Numbered from the stretch's first letter, positions 7,816 through 18,939 are shown. The stretch: DNA of 34,906 nt from an uncultured Oscillospiraceae bacterium (GCA_947626385.1 CANQSD010000006.1:1-34906); one strand, 5' to 3'. Notes: a model not told the origin generated them from the letters alone. Made by a program: numbers and translations.

Positions 7816-8439
7816 ATGCCTAAAGCAACATTAGTCAACATGGCCGGGGAGGTCATTGGCGATATTGAGCTCTCCGAGGCCGTCTTCGGCATCGAGCCCA
7901 ACGTGACGGCCATCCACACCGTGGTCCGCAATCATCTCGCCAACCTCCGCCAGGGCACCCAGAGCGCCCTCACCAAGGCCGAGGTCAGCGGCGGCGGCAT
8001 CAAGCCCTGGCGTCAGAAGGGCTCCGGCCGCGCCCGTCAGGGCAGCACCCGCAACCCCCACTGGACCCACGGCGGCGTGGCCTTCGCCCCCAAGCCCCGT
8101 ACCTACGGCTTCTCCGTCAACAAGAAGGTCCGGGCGCTGGCCATTCGTTCCGCCCTCTCCGACAAGGCCCAGGAGGCCAACGTCATCGTGGTGGACGGCC
8201 TGAAGCTGGACGAGGTCAAGACCAAGACCTTCAAGGCCTTCATGGATAAGATCGGCGCGGACAAAAAGGCCGTCGTGGTCACCGCCGACGTGGACCGCAA
8301 CGTGGTCCTCTCCGCCAGGAACATCCCCGGCGTGCTCACCACCCCCGCCAACATCCTGAACGCCTATGACCTTGTCAACGCCGACAAGCTGGTGGTGGAC
8401 AAGGCCGCCCTTGAGAAAATCCAGGAGGTGTACGCGTAA
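7816..8439 (+). CDS. rplD: 50S ribosomal protein L4
   Basis: QGTQSALTKAEVSGGGIKPWRQKGSGRARQGSTRNPHWTHGGVAF. Confidence 0.98.
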   Translation: MPKATLVNMAGEVIGDIELSEAVFGIEPNVTAIHTVVRNHLANLRQGTQSALTKAEVSGGGIKPWRQKGSGRARQGSTRNPHWTHGGVAFAPKPRTYGFSVNKKVRALAIRSALSDKAQEANVIVVDGLKLDEVKTKTFKAFMDKIGADKKAVVVTADVDRNVVLSARNIPGVLTTPANILNAYDLVNADKLVVDKAALEKIQEVYA

Positions 8440-8735
8440 TGAAAACCTCTTACGATGTGATCGTCCGCCCCATCATCACCGAGCAGTCCATGGAGGCCAT
8501 TGACCTGAAGAAGTACGTCTTCGAGGTCGCCAAGGACGCCACCAAGGCCGACGTGAAGCGCGCCGTGGAGGAGATCTTCTCCGTCAAGGTCGACTCCGTC
8601 AACACCCTGAACGTCCGGGGCAAGGCCAAAAGGACCGGCCGGTACCCTCTGGGCTACACCAAGTCCTGGAAAAAGGCCGTGGTGAGGCTCGCCGCCGACT
8701 CCAAGCCCATCGAGTTCTTTGAGGGCATGGTATAA
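8439..8735 (+). CDS. rplW: 50S ribosomal protein L23
   Basis: [41 protein letters not shown]. Confidence 0.98.
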   Translation: MKTSYDVIVRPIITEQSMEAIDLKKYVFEVAKDATKADVKRAVEEIFSVKVDSVNTLNVRGKAKRTGRYPLGYTKSWKKAVVRLAADSKPIEFFEGMV

Positions 8736-8749
8736 GGGAGGATAAGGAA

Positions 8750-9586
8750 ATGGCTATAAAGAATTACAAACCGACTACTCCGTCCAGGCGGCACATGTCC
8801 GTCTCCGGCTTCGACGGAGTCGATAAGAAGGCCAAGCCCGAGCGGGCGCTGACCGAGGTCCTCAAGAAGCACTCCGGCCGCAACAGCTACGGCCGCATCA
8901 CCGTCCGCCACAAGGGCGGCGGCAACCGCCGCAAGTACCGCGTCATCGACTTCAAGCGCTCCAACGTCGGCGTTCCCGGCACGGTCCTGCGCCTGGAGTA
9001 CGACCCCAACCGCAGCGCCTATATCGCCCTGGTGGAGTTTGAAGGCGGCGAGCGCCGCTACATCCTGGCTCCCGTGGGCCTCAAGGCCGGCGACACCGTC
9101 ATGAGCGGTCCCGACGCCGACATCAAGCCCGGCAACGCCCTGCCCTTCCAGAGCATCCCCGTGGGCACCATCGTCCACAACATTGAGCTCTACCCCGGAC
9201 GCGGCGCGCAGCTGGTGCGCTCCGCCGGCGCGGCGGCCCAGCTCATGGCCAAGGAGAACGGCATGGCGCAGGTGCGCCTCCCCTCCGGCGAGTACCGGTA
9301 TATCCGGCTCGACTGCATGGCGTCCATCGGCCAGGTGGGCAACATCGACCACGCCAACGTCCATCTGGGCAAGGCCGGCCGTGTCCGCCACATGGGCATC
9401 CGTCCCACCGTCCGCGGCTCCGTCATGAACCCCGTTGACCACCCCCACGGCGGCGGCGAGGGCAAGAGCCCCATCGGCCGTCCCGGCCCCGTGACCCCCT
9501 GGGGCAAGCCGGCTCTCGGCTACAAGACCCGCAAGACGAAGAACCGCACCGACAAGTTCATCGTCAAGCGCCGCAACTCGAAGTAA
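8750..9586 (+). CDS. rplB: 50S ribosomal protein L2
   Basis: [55 protein letters not shown]. Confidence 0.99.
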   Translation: MAIKNYKPTTPSRRHMSVSGFDGVDKKAKPERALTEVLKKHSGRNSYGRITVRHKGGGNRRKYRVIDFKRSNVGVPGTVLRLEYDPNRSAYIALVEFEGGERRYILAPVGLKAGDTVMSGPDADIKPGNALPFQSIPVGTIVHNIELYPGRGAQLVRSAGAAAQLMAKENGMAQVRLPSGEYRYIRLDCMASIGQVGNIDHANVHLGKAGRVRHMGIRPTVRGSVMNPVDHPHGGGEGKSPIGRPGPVTPWGKPALGYKTRKTKNRTDKFIVKRRNSK

Positions 9587-9600
9587 GGAGGGACTAAGGA

Positions 9601-9876
9601 ATGAGCAGAAGCATCAAAAAGGGACCCTTCGCGGCTCCCGAGCTCTTAAAGAGAGTCGATGAAATGAACAAGACCGGCGACAAGAAGGTCCTCAAGACCT
9701 GGAGCCGCGCCTCCACCATCTTCCCCTCCTTTGTCGGCCACACCATCGCCGTTCACGACGGCCGCCGCCACATCCCGGTGTACATCACCGAGGACATGGT
9801 GGGCCACAAGCTGGGCGAGTTTGCTCCGACGCGTACCTTCCGGGGCCACTCCGGCAGCAAGACCGCCGCGAAGTAA
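9601..9876 (+). CDS. rpsS: 30S ribosomal protein S19
   Basis: [50 protein letters not shown]. Confidence 0.99.
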   Translation: MSRSIKKGPFAAPELLKRVDEMNKTGDKKVLKTWSRASTIFPSFVGHTIAVHDGRRHIPVYITEDMVGHKLGEFAPTRTFRGHSGSKTAAK

Positions 9877-9887
9877 GGAGGACAGAC

Positions 9888-10226
9888 ATGGAAGCTAGAG
9901 CACAGATCAAATACGCGCGTATCTCCCCCCGCAAATGCACGATCGTCTGCGATCTCATCCGGGGCAAGGACGCCAATGTGGCCCGCGCCATTCTGATGAA
10001 CACCCCCAAGGCCGCCAGCGAGATCATGGTCAAGGTCCTGAACTCCGCCATGGCCAACGCCGAGAACAACTTCGGCATGGACCCCGCGAAGCTCTACGTC
10101 AGCGAGACCTACGCCAACCCCGGCCCCATCCTCAAGCGGATGCAGCCGGTCTCCAAGGGCCGCGGCTACCGCATCAATAAGCGCACCAGCCACATCACCA
10201 TCGTTCTGAAGGAAAGGGAGGCGTAA
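9888..10226 (+). CDS. rplV: 50S ribosomal protein L22
   Basis: [40 protein letters not shown]. Confidence 0.98.
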   Translation: MEARAQIKYARISPRKCTIVCDLIRGKDANVARAILMNTPKAASEIMVKVLNSAMANAENNFGMDPAKLYVSETYANPGPILKRMQPVSKGRGYRINKRTSHITIVLKEREA

Positions 10227-10228
10227 GC

Positions 10229-11062
10229 ATGGGACAGAAAGTGAATCCTCACGGACTGCGCGTGGGCGTTATCAAGGACTGGGATTCCCGTTGGTACGCC
10301 AGAGACGATAAAGTGGGCGACCTCATCGTTGAGGACCACAAGATCCGCAAGTACCTGAAAAAGCGCCTCTATGAGGCGGGCGTGCCCAAGATCGAGATCG
10401 AGCGGGACAGCTCCAAGGTCAAGATCTTCCTGCACTGCTCCCGTCCCGGCCTCGTCATCGGCAAGGGCGGCCAGGACATCGAGAAGCTCCGCCAGGATAT
10501 GGAGAAGATGCTGGGCAAGACCGTGGCTATCTCCATCATCGAGGTGAAGAGCCCCGACGCCAACGCTCAGCTGGTGGCCGAGTCCATCGCCCTGCAGCTG
10601 GAGAAGCGCGCCAGCTACCGCCGGGCCATGAAGAACGCCATGGGCCGCGCCATGCGGATGGGCGTGCGCGGCATCAAGATCAAGCTCTCCGGCCGTATCG
10701 GCGGGGCCGAGATCGCCCGCACCGAAAGCTATCACGAGGGCACCATCCCTCTGCAGACCCTGCGCGCCGACATCGAGTACGGCTTCGCCGAGGCCGCCAC
10801 GACCTACGGGCGCATCGGCGTCAAGGTCTGGATCTACAAGGGCGAGATCCTCAGCTCCACCCTGCGCACCACCCCCCGGACCATGGACACCAGCCGTCCT
10901 CCCCGTGAGCGCCGCGAGCGCCGGGACGACCGGAGAGGCCCCCGTCCCCAGGGCCAGGGCTTCAACAGGGACCGTCAGAACGGGCCGCGCCCCCAGGGCA
11001 ATTTCCAGAACCGGGGTCCCCGTCCGGCGCCCAATACTCCTAGAGAAGGAGGAAACAACTGA
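10229..11062 (+). CDS. rpsC: 30S ribosomal protein S3 with long RG/PQG-rich C-terminal extension
   Basis: [24 protein letters not shown]; ends in a low-complexity [47 protein letters not shown] tail. Confidence 0.98.
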   Translation: MGQKVNPHGLRVGVIKDWDSRWYARDDKVGDLIVEDHKIRKYLKKRLYEAGVPKIEIERDSSKVKIFLHCSRPGLVIGKGGQDIEKLRQDMEKMLGKTVAISIIEVKSPDANAQLVAESIALQLEKRASYRRAMKNAMGRAMRMGVRGIKIKLSGRIGGAEIARTESYHEGTIPLQTLRADIEYGFAEAATTYGRIGVKVWIYKGEILSSTLRTTPRTMDTSRPPRERRERRDDRRGPRPQGQGFNRDRQNGPRPQGNFQNRGPRPAPNTPREGGNN

Positions 11063-11484
11063 TGCTTTTACCGAAGAGAGTCAAATACCGTAAGCAGCAG
11101 CGCGGCCGCATGACCGGCGTCGCTACCCGCGGGAACACCGTGACCTACGGCGAGTGGGGCCTGGTCGCCACCGAGCCTTCCTGGATCACCTCCAATCAGA
11201 TCGAGGCCGCCCGTGTGGCTATCACCCGTTACACAAAGCGCGGCGGTAAGGTCTGGATCAAGATCTTCCCCGACAAGCCCGTCACCGCCAAGCCCGCCGA
11301 GACCCGCATGGGTTCCGGTAAAGGCGCCCCCGAGTACTGGGTGGCGGTGGTAAAGCCCGGCCGCGTCCTCTTTGAGATCGCCGGTGTCAGCCCCGAGGAT
11401 GCCCAGGAGGCCCTGCGCCTCGGCGCCCACAAGCTGCCCTGCAAGACAAAGATAGTCGCCCGTGAGACCGAGGAGGGTGAATGA
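11062..11484 (+). CDS. rplP: 50S ribosomal protein L16
   Basis: [34 protein letters not shown]. Confidence 0.99.
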   Translation: MLLPKRVKYRKQQRGRMTGVATRGNTVTYGEWGLVATEPSWITSNQIEAARVAITRYTKRGGKVWIKIFPDKPVTAKPAETRMGSGKGAPEYWVAVVKPGRVLFEIAGVSPEDAQEALRLGAHKLPCKTKIVARETEEGE

Positions 11485-11485
11485 G

Positions 11486-11680
11486 ATGAAGGCAACTGAA
11501 GTCAGAAAAATGAGCGTCCCGGAACTTGAGGCCAAGCTCACGGACCTGAAAAAGGACCTGTTCACGCTCCGTATGCAGCACGCTACGAACCAGCTCGACA
11601 ACCCCGTGAGGATCAATCTGGTGAAGAAGGACATTGCCCGCGTCCAGACGATCATCCGCGAGAAGTCCGTAGAGCAGTGA
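11486..11680 (+). CDS. rpmC: 50S ribosomal protein L29
   Basis: [43 protein letters not shown]. Confidence 0.98.
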   Translation: MKATEVRKMSVPELEAKLTDLKKDLFTLRMQHATNQLDNPVRINLVKKDIARVQTIIREKSVEQ

Positions 11681-11693
11681 GGAGGTAACGTAA

Positions 11694-11957
11694 ATGAGTG
11701 AAGAAAGAACGTCTTCCCGGAAGACCAGGGTCGGCCGCGTGGTGTCCGACAAGATGGACAAGACCATCGTCGTCGCCATCGCCGAGCGCGTCCCCCATCC
11801 CCTCTATAAGAAGATAGTCAAGAGGACCTACAAACTCAAGGCCCACGATGAGAACAACGAGTGCGGCGTCGGCGATACCGTCCGCGTCATGGAGACCAGG
11901 CCCCTTTCCAAGGAGAAGCGCTGGCGTCTCGTTGAGATCGTGGAGAAGGCGAAGTAA
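11694..11957 (+). CDS. rpsQ: 30S ribosomal protein S17
   Basis: [47 protein letters not shown]. Confidence 0.98.
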   Translation: MSEERTSSRKTRVGRVVSDKMDKTIVVAIAERVPHPLYKKIVKRTYKLKAHDENNECGVGDTVRVMETRPLSKEKRWRLVEIVEKAK

Positions 11958-11970
11958 GGAGGCGGCATAA

Positions 11971-12339
11971 ATGATACAGCAGGAGTCTTATCTGAAGGTC
12001 GCCGACAATACCGGCGCCAAGGAGATCAAGTGCATCCGCGTGATGGGCGGCGCCAAGCGCAAGTGGGGCAACATCGGCGACGTGATCGTGGCCTCCGTCC
12101 GCAAGGCCGCTCCCGGCGGCCAGGTGAAGAAGGGCGATGTGGTCCGCGCCGTCATCGTCCGCTCCGCCAAGGGCGTCCGCCGCGCCGACGGCACCTACGT
12201 CAGGTTCGATGAGAACGCCGCGGTGCTCATCCGCGACGACAAGAACCCGGTCGGGACCCGCATCTTTGGGCCCGTCGCCCGCGAGCTGCGCGACAAGGAC
12301 TACATGAAGATCCTGTCCCTGGCTCCCGAGGTCATTTGA
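11971..12339 (+). CDS. rplN: 50S ribosomal protein L14
   Basis: [27 protein letters not shown]. Confidence 0.99.
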   Translation: MIQQESYLKVADNTGAKEIKCIRVMGGAKRKWGNIGDVIVASVRKAAPGGQVKKGDVVRAVIVRSAKGVRRADGTYVRFDENAAVLIRDDKNPVGTRIFGPVARELRDKDYMKILSLAPEVI

Positions 12340-12352
12340 GGAGGGCCAGACA

Positions 12353-12658
12353 ATGAACATTAGAACGAATGACACCGTCGTCGTCCTGTCCGGCAAGGAC
12401 AAGGGCAAGCAGGGCAAGGTCATCTCCGCCGATCCCCAGGGCCGCAAGGTCATCGTGGAGGGCGTGAACGTGGCCAAGCGCCATCAGAAGGCCCGCCGTC
12501 AGGAGGAGCAGAGCGAGATCATCAAGAAGGAGACCCCCATCTACGTCTCCAAGGTCCAGCTCGTGTGCCCCAAGTGCGGCAAGGCCACCCGCGTCGGCCA
12601 TAAGATGGACGGCGACAAGAAGGTCCGCGTCTGCAAAAAGTGCGGCGCGTCCATGTGA
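12353..12658 (+). CDS. rplX: 50S ribosomal protein L24 (KOW plus Cys-rich CPKCG/CKKCG form)
   Basis: NDTVVVLSGKDKGKQGKVISADPQGRKVIVEGVN; CPKCGKATRVGHKMDGDKKVRVCKKCG. Confidence 0.98.
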   Translation: MNIRTNDTVVVLSGKDKGKQGKVISADPQGRKVIVEGVNVAKRHQKARRQEEQSEIIKKETPIYVSKVQLVCPKCGKATRVGHKMDGDKKVRVCKKCGASM

Positions 12659-12675
12659 GAGAGGGAGGATAGATC

Positions 12676-13218
12676 ATGCCCAGACTGAAAACAAAGTACA
12701 ACGAGGAGATCGCCCCCGCCCTCATGAAGAAGTTCGGCTATAAGAGCGTCATGCAGATCCCGAAGCTTGACAAGATCGTCATCAACGTGGGCTGTGGCGA
12801 CGCTAAGGACAACGCCAAGGTCACCGACAGCGTGGTTAAGGAGATATCCGCCATTGCCGGCCAGCACGCCGTGGTCACCAAGGCCCGCAAGTCCGTGGCG
12901 AACTTCAAGATCCGCGAGGGAATGAACATCGGCGTGAAGGTCACCCTCCGCCGGGACCGGATGTGGGAGTTCCTGGACCGCCTCTTCAACGTGGCCCTGC
13001 CCCGTGTCCGCGACTTCCACGGCATCAACCCCAACTCCTTTGACGGCCGCGGCAACTACGCCCTCGGCATCAAGGAGCAGCTCATTTTCCCCGAGATCGA
13101 CTACGACAAGATCGACAAGATCCGCGGCATGGACATCGTGATGTGCACCACCGCCAAGACGGACGAGGAGGCCCGGGAGCTCCTGACTCTCCTCGGCGCC
13201 CCGTTCTACAGAAACTAA
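12676..13218 (+). CDS. rplE: 50S ribosomal protein L5
   Basis: [54 protein letters not shown]. Confidence 0.99.
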   Translation: MPRLKTKYNEEIAPALMKKFGYKSVMQIPKLDKIVINVGCGDAKDNAKVTDSVVKEISAIAGQHAVVTKARKSVANFKIREGMNIGVKVTLRRDRMWEFLDRLFNVALPRVRDFHGINPNSFDGRGNYALGIKEQLIFPEIDYDKIDKIRGMDIVMCTTAKTDEEARELLTLLGAPFYRN

Positions 13219-13233
13219 GGGAGGAGAGAAGTT

Positions 13234-13419
13234 ATGGCCAAGAAATCGATGATCCTCAAGCAGCAGAGAGATCCCAAGTTCTCCACCCGCAAGTACAACC
13301 GCTGCAAGATCTGCGGCAGGCCCCACGCCTACCTCAGAAACTACGGCATCTGCCGTATCTGCTTCCGGGAGCTCGCGTACAAAGGAGAAATTCCTGGTGT
13401 GAAAAAGGCTTCCTGGTGA
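13234..13419 (+). CDS. rpsN: 30S ribosomal protein S14 type Z
   Basis: 61 aa; [38 protein letters not shown]. Confidence 0.98.
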   Translation: MAKKSMILKQQRDPKFSTRKYNRCKICGRPHAYLRNYGICRICFRELAYKGEIPGVKKASW

Positions 13420-13516
13420 CCCCTCAGTCACGGCCTTCGGCCGCGACAGCTCCCCCACGGGGGAGCTACCCTTCAGTCACGGCCTTCGGCCGTGCCAGCT
13501 CCCCCAAGGGGGAGCC
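13420..13516. repeat. Two tandem copies of the CCYTCAGTCACGGCCTTCGGCCG..GGGGGAGC repeat
   Basis: Copy 1 about 13420-13467, copy 2 about 13468-13516. Each has hairpins ggccttcggcc and ctcccccacgggggag or ctcccccaagggggag. Confidence 0.85.
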
Positions 13517-13545
13517 AAAGAGGTACTTTTATTTGTAAATAGGAT

Positions 13546-13611
13546 GGCGAAAGGTCCGCGGCAATCACGTTATTGCCGTGGATACCTCGCCGCCTGAACC
13601 GCGTGAGCGGT
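13546..13611 (+). promoter_or_regulatory. Structured rpsH leader (candidate autoregulatory hairpin)
   Basis: GGCGA-aa-GGT-CCGCGGCAAT-cacgtt-ATTGCCGTGG-at-ACC-TCGCC, followed by ACCGC-GTGA-GCGGT. Confidence 0.55.
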
Positions 13612-13638
13612 AACTCTGATCAAGGAGGAACAGTAAAC

Positions 13639-14034
13639 ATGCAAGTGACCGATCCCATTGCGGATATGTTGACCCGCATCCGCAACGCCAACTCCGCAAA
13701 GCATCCCACTGTGGATATCCCCTGCTCAAACATGAAAAAGGCCATCGCCCAGATCCTGCTTGACGAGGGATACATCAAGAGCTTCCAGATCGCCGAGGAC
13801 GGCGGCCAGGGAGTCATCAAGGTGACCCTGAAGTACAACGGCAACGAGAAGGTCATCCAGGGCCTGCGCCGTGTGTCCAAGCCGGGCCTTCGCGTCTATG
13901 CCGGCACGGACGAGATCCCCTATGTTCTCAAGGGGCTGGGCACCGCCATTATTTCCACGTCCAAGGGCGTCATGACCGACAAGCAGGCTCGGAAAGAGCA
14001 CGTCGGCGGCGAAGTCCTGGCGTTCGTGTGGTAA
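13639..14034 (+). CDS. rpsH: 30S ribosomal protein S8
   Basis: [40 protein letters not shown]. Confidence 0.99.
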   Translation: MQVTDPIADMLTRIRNANSAKHPTVDIPCSNMKKAIAQILLDEGYIKSFQIAEDGGQGVIKVTLKYNGNEKVIQGLRRVSKPGLRVYAGTDEIPYVLKGLGTAIISTSKGVMTDKQARKEHVGGEVLAFVW

Positions 14035-14049
14035 GGGAGGTAGAAGAAT

Positions 14050-14589
14050 ATGTCCAGAATCGGAAGAGCTCCCATTGCCATCCCCGCGGGTGTGGACGTG
14101 ACGATCGCCGAAGGCAACGTCGTCACCGTGAAGGGCCCCAAGGGGACCATCACCAAGACCCTTCGCCCCGAGATGACCATCGAGAAGGACGGCGCGGTCC
14201 TGCACGTCAAGCGCCCCAACGACGAGAAATTCGAGCGCAGCGTCCACGGCCTCACCCGTACCATCCTTGCCAACATGGTCCACGGCGTGACCCATGAGTT
14301 TTCCAAGACTCTTGAGATCAACGGCGTCGGCTACCGCGCGGCCAAGGAGGGGAAGAACCTGGTCATGAACCTGGGTTATTCCCATCAGGTCATCGTCCCT
14401 GAGATCGACGGCATCGGCATCGATGTTCCCAACCCCAACCAGGTGGTCATCCACGGCGTCGACAAGCAGCTTGTCGGCCAGTTCGCCGCGGACGTGAGGA
14501 ACAAGAGGCCCCCGGAACCCTACAAGGGCAAGGGCATCAAGTACGCAGACGAAGTCATCCGCCGCAAGGAAGGCAAGACTGGTAAATAA
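14050..14589 (+). CDS. rplF: 50S ribosomal protein L6
   Basis: MSRIGRAPIAIPAGVDVTIAEGNVVTVKGPKG; RPPEPYKGKGIKYADEVIRRKEGK. Confidence 0.99.
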   Translation: MSRIGRAPIAIPAGVDVTIAEGNVVTVKGPKGTITKTLRPEMTIEKDGAVLHVKRPNDEKFERSVHGLTRTILANMVHGVTHEFSKTLEINGVGYRAAKEGKNLVMNLGYSHQVIVPEIDGIGIDVPNPNQVVIHGVDKQLVGQFAADVRNKRPPEPYKGKGIKYADEVIRRKEGKTGK

Positions 14590-14605
14590 AAGGAGGTGTG
14601 CCTAA

Positions 14606-14965
14606 ATGATCAACAGACCCAATACAAACGCTCAGCGCTTAAAGCGCCATAAGAGAGTCAGAGCCAAGATCTCCGGCACGCCGGAGTGCCCCAGACTCAA
14701 CGTGTTCCGCAGCGAGAAGAACATCTACGCCCAGATCATCGACGACACCAGGGGTGTCACGCTGTGCGCCGCTTCTTCCGTTGAGAAGGATTTTGAAGGC
14801 AGCGGCTCCAACAAGGAGGGCGCCCGCAAGGTGGGCAAGCTCATCGCCGAGCGCGCCCGGGCCAAGGGAATAGAGGACGTGGTCTTCGACCGCGGCGGCT
14901 ATATCTACCACGGCCGCGTCCAGGAGCTGGCCGAGGGCGCCCGCGAGGGCGGACTCAACTTTTAA
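14606..14965 (+). CDS. rplR: 50S ribosomal protein L18
   Basis: [60 protein letters not shown]. Confidence 0.99.
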   Translation: MINRPNTNAQRLKRHKRVRAKISGTPECPRLNVFRSEKNIYAQIIDDTRGVTLCAASSVEKDFEGSGSNKEGARKVGKLIAERARAKGIEDVVFDRGGYIYHGRVQELAEGAREGGLNF

Positions 14966-14983
14966 CGCAGGGAGGGAACGAAT

Positions 14984-15514
<531 letters not shown>

Positions 15515-15526
15515 GGAGGGCTTGAC

Positions 15527-15709
15527 ATGGCTAAACTGAACATTAAGCTCATAAAGAGCCTCAACGGCAGGATCGAGAAGCACATCGCCACCGCCGCGTC
15601 CCTGGGACTCCGGAAGATCGGCGATGAGACGACTCAGCCCGACAACCCCCAGACCAGAGGGAAGATCGCCAAGATCGGCTACCTCCTCCAGGTCACCGAA
15701 GAGAAATAA
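15527..15709 (+). CDS. rpmD: 50S ribosomal protein L30
   Basis: 60 aa: LNIKLIKSLNGRIEKHIATAASLGLRKIGDETTQPDNPQTRGKI. Confidence 0.97.
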   Translation: MAKLNIKLIKSLNGRIEKHIATAASLGLRKIGDETTQPDNPQTRGKIAKIGYLLQVTEEK

Positions 15710-15723
15710 GGAGGTAAGCGAAC

Positions 15724-16164
15724 ATGAAACTCAACGACTTATCTCCCGCCGCCGGCTCCACCGCCAAGGCGTGGAGGAAGGGCCGCGGGATCGGCTCCGG
15801 CAACGGCAAGACCGGCGGCCGCGGCCACAAGGGCCAGAAGGCCCGCAGCGGCGGCGGGGTCCGCGTGGGCTTTGAGGGCGGCCAGATGCCCCTTGCCCGC
15901 CGTATCCCAAAAAGGGGCTTCAACAACATCTTCGCAAAGCCCCTGGACGCAGTGAACGTATCCATGCTCAACCGCTTTGAGGACGGCGCGACGGTGGATG
16001 TGGAGGCCCTCGAGAAGGCCGGCATCCTCTCCGGCGTCAAATACGGCGTCAAGGTCATCGGAAACGGCGAAGTTACCAAGAAACTCACTGTCAAAGCTTC
16101 AGCTTTTTCCGAGACCGCCAAGACGAAGATCGAGGCGGCTGGCGGAAAGGCTGAGGTGATCTGA
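15724..16164 (+). CDS. rplO: 50S ribosomal protein L15
   Basis: [44 protein letters not shown]. Confidence 0.99.
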   Translation: MKLNDLSPAAGSTAKAWRKGRGIGSGNGKTGGRGHKGQKARSGGGVRVGFEGGQMPLARRIPKRGFNNIFAKPLDAVNVSMLNRFEDGATVDVEALEKAGILSGVKYGVKVIGNGEVTKKLTVKASAFSETAKTKIEAAGGKAEVI

Positions 16165-17475
16165 GTGATCCAGACATTAAAGAACGCCTGGAAGGTCATC
16201 GAGCTTCGTAAAAAGCTGCTCTTCACGCTTTTTATGATCATCCTCTTCCGTCTGGGCAGCGCCATTCCCGTTCCCCACATCGACGCAGGCGCGCTGAGCG
16301 CGGCCTTCAAGTCCACCGAGCTTGGCAACACCATTCTGGGGCTCTATAACGTCATGAGCGGCTCGGCCTTCCAGTACGGAACGGTCTTCGCCCTCTCCAT
16401 CCAGCCCTATATCAACGCCAGCATCATCATCCAGCTCCTTGCCATCGCCATTCCCGCCCTGGAGCGCCTCTCCAAGGAGGGCGGCGAGGAAGGCAAGCGC
16501 AAGCTGGAGAACATCACCCGCTACACCACCGTGGGCATCGCCCTTTTGCAGGCTTATGGCTACTATGTGCTCCTCTCCAGCAACAACGCGCTGGCAGATG
16601 AGAGCTTCCTCACCGGCCTTGTCATCGTGGCGACCCTGGTGGCCGGCTCCTGCCTTGTAATGTGGATGGGCGAACAGATCACGGAGTTCGGTATCGGCAA
16701 CGGTATCTCCATGATCCTCTTCGCCGGCATCATCGCCCGGGTGCCCAACGTAGTGGTCACCATGTTCAACAACCTCATCAGCAACCCCTCCAACTGGAGG
16801 CTGTGGGTCATGTACCCCCTGATGATCATCGGCGGTCTTGCCATGATCGTCCTCATCGTTATCGTCACCAACGCCGAGCGGCGCATCCCCGTGATGTACT
16901 CCAAGCGCGTGGTGGGCCGCAAGGTCTACGGCGGCCAGAGCACCCACCTTCCTCTGAAGGTGAATATGTCCGGCGTGCTGCCCGTTATCTTCGCCGGCTC
17001 CATCGCCAGCCTCCCCGCCACCATCGGTATGTTCTTCAACAAGACCAGCCTGTCTGAAGGCGGGTGGGGCACGTTCCTCCGGCTCTTCAACCAGACCAGC
17101 CCCCTCTATATGGTGATCTACTTCCTGCTGATCATCTTCTTCAGCTACTTCTACAGCACCATCCAGTTCAACCCCATCGAGGTCTCCAATAACCTCATGA
17201 AAAACGGCGGGTATATCCCCGGCTTCCGTCCCGGCAAGCCCACCAGCGCCTTCATCGCCAAGGTCCTCAACAAGGTCACCCTCTTCGGCGCCATTTACCT
17301 GGCGGTCATCGCCCTGGTGCCCCTGATCGTGGGCGCCGTGTTCCCCACCGCCGGCAATTCCGGCATCAGCGTGGGCGGCACGTCCCTCATCATCGTCGTG
17401 GGCGTGGCTCTGGAGACCGTGAAGGCCCTGGAGGCCCAGCTCATCATGCGCAACTACAAGGGATTTCTTGAGTAA
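16165..17475 (+). CDS. secY: Preprotein translocase subunit SecY
   Basis: Multi-TM; LFTLFMIILFRLGSAIPVPHID, ENITRYTTVGIALLQAYGYY, FNPIEVSNNLMKNGGYIPGFRPGKPT. Confidence 0.98.
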   Translation: MIQTLKNAWKVIELRKKLLFTLFMIILFRLGSAIPVPHIDAGALSAAFKSTELGNTILGLYNVMSGSAFQYGTVFALSIQPYINASIIIQLLAIAIPALERLSKEGGEEGKRKLENITRYTTVGIALLQAYGYYVLLSSNNALADESFLTGLVIVATLVAGSCLVMWMGEQITEFGIGNGISMILFAGIIARVPNVVVTMFNNLISNPSNWRLWVMYPLMIIGGLAMIVLIVIVTNAERRIPVMYSKRVVGRKVYGGQSTHLPLKVNMSGVLPVIFAGSIASLPATIGMFFNKTSLSEGGWGTFLRLFNQTSPLYMVIYFLLIIFFSYFYSTIQFNPIEVSNNLMKNGGYIPGFRPGKPTSAFIAKVLNKVTLFGAIYLAVIALVPLIVGAVFPTAGNSGISVGGTSLIIVVGVALETVKALEAQLIMRNYKGFLE

Positions 17476-17541
17476 ACCGACGCCGTCCCTCTCCCGGAGA
17501 CGGGGGAGGGACGGCAGGAAGACGATTAAGGAGTGTTCTGC

Positions 17542-18174
17542 ATGAAGCTCATACTTCTGGGAGCCCCCGGTGCCGGTAAGGGCACCCAGGCGGACATCAT
17601 CTCCCGCAAGCTTGGGATCCCCACCATCTCCACCGGAAACATCCTCCGCGCCGCCATCCGCGAGGGCACGCCCGTGGGCTTGCAGGCCAAGGCCATCATC
17701 GAGGCCGGCGGGCTCGTCCCGGACGACGTGATCATCGGTATCGTCGCCGAGCGCGTGGCCAAGGACGACTGCCAAAACGGTTACATCCTGGACGGCGTTC
17801 CCCGGAACACGGCCCAGGCCGACGCCTTGGAGGCGAACGGCATCCACGTGGACAAGGCGCTGTGCATCGACGTGCCCGACGAGGTCATCGAGAAGCGTAT
17901 GTCCGGCCGGCGCACCTGCTCCGTCTGCTCCGCTACCTACCATGTGGAGAGCAATCCCCCCAAGGTGGAGGGCGTCTGCGATGCCTGCGGCGGAGCGCTT
18001 ACCATCCGCAAGGACGACATGCCGGAGACGGTGAAGAACCGCCTTGCGGTGTATCACGCCCAGACCGAGCCGCTGCTGGCCTACTACGAGGCCCGCGGCA
18101 AGCTCCTCCGGGTGAAGGGGGAGGCTACCATCGAGGCCACCTCCGAAAAAGTGTTCGAGGCCCTGGGGATCTAA
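17542..18174 (+). CDS. adk: Adenylate kinase (zinc-type lid)
   Basis: MKLILLGAPGAGKGTQADIISRKLGIPTISTGNILRAA; CSVC...CDACG lid. Confidence 0.97.
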   Translation: MKLILLGAPGAGKGTQADIISRKLGIPTISTGNILRAAIREGTPVGLQAKAIIEAGGLVPDDVIIGIVAERVAKDDCQNGYILDGVPRNTAQADALEANGIHVDKALCIDVPDEVIEKRMSGRRTCSVCSATYHVESNPPKVEGVCDACGGALTIRKDDMPETVKNRLAVYHAQTEPLLAYYEARGKLLRVKGEATIEATSEKVFEALGI

Positions 18175-18177
18175 CGC

Positions 18178-18939
18178 ATGATACGGATCAAGACTCCCCG
18201 GGAGATCGATAAAATGCGCCGGGCGGCTCAAATCACCGCGGCTGCCCGCATCTACGCGGGAAAGATGATCGCCCCCGGCGTGACCACCAAGGAAATCGAC
18301 AAAGCGACCGAAAGCTTCATAAGATCCCAGGGCGCGATCCCCTCCTGCCTGGGCTACGGCGGATTCCCGGCCAGCGTGTGCATCTCCGTCAACGACGAGG
18401 TGATCCACGGCATTCCGGGAAAACGGGTCATCCGCGACGGAGACGTTGTGAGCATCGATCTGTGCGCCGGCATCGAGGGCTTCATTGGGGACTGCGCCGC
18501 CACCTTCATAGCGGGAAAGCCGCGTTCGGAGGAGGACGTGAGGCTCCTGTCAATCACTAGGCAGGCGTTTTACGAGGGGCTGAAATACGCCCGGCCCGGT
18601 TACCGGGTCTCCGACATCAGCGCGGCCGTCCAACAGTTTGTGGAGGCAAATGGTTTTTCCGTCATCCGCGACTACGTGGGCCACGGCATCGGCTCCGAGA
18701 TGCACGAGGAGCCTGAGGTGCCCAATTTCGGCAAGCCCGGACACGGGCCGAGGCTCGTGAAGGGCATGACCATCTGCGTGGAGCCCATGGTGGCCGCCGG
18801 GGCCTGGCCCGTCCGGGTCCTGGGGGACGGCTGGACCGTGGTGACACGGGACGGGTCCCGCGCCGCCCACTACGAGAACACCATCCTCATCACCGACGGG
18901 GAGCCGGAGATTCTGACGCTCCCGGAACCGGAGGCGTGA
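18178..18939 (+). CDS. map: Type I methionyl aminopeptidase
   Basis: IKTPREIDKMRRAAQITAAAR; GDVVSIDLCAGIEGFIGDCAATF; VGHGIGSEMHEEPEVPNFG; CVEPMV. Confidence 0.97.
   Translation: MIRIKTPREIDKMRRAAQITAAARIYAGKMIAPGVTTKEIDKATESFIRSQGAIPSCLGYGGFPASVCISVNDEVIHGIPGKRVIRDGDVVSIDLCAGIEGFIGDCAATFIAGKPRSEEDVRLLSITRQAFYEGLKYARPGYRVSDISAAVQQFVEANGFSVIRDYVGHGIGSEMHEEPEVPNFGKPGHGPRLVKGMTICVEPMVAAGAWPVRVLGDGWTVVTRDGSRAAHYENTILITDGEPEILTLPEPEA

Noticed and set aside
12353-12658. Cys-rich zinc-ribbon-like L24
   Set aside because: To my knowledge this CxxC...CxxC form is common in clostridial L24, so it is not unusual here.
17482-17515. Hairpin between secY and adk (gccgtccctctcccg/cgggggagggacggc)
   Set aside because: No U-tract and no further signal. 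Noted as a stem only, not enough for a terminator or regulatory call.
16177-18408. 743-aa antisense ORF opposite secY/adk/map
   Set aside because: Low-complexity His/Gly/Asp-rich translation, opposite well-supported genes. A GC-rich shadow ORF.
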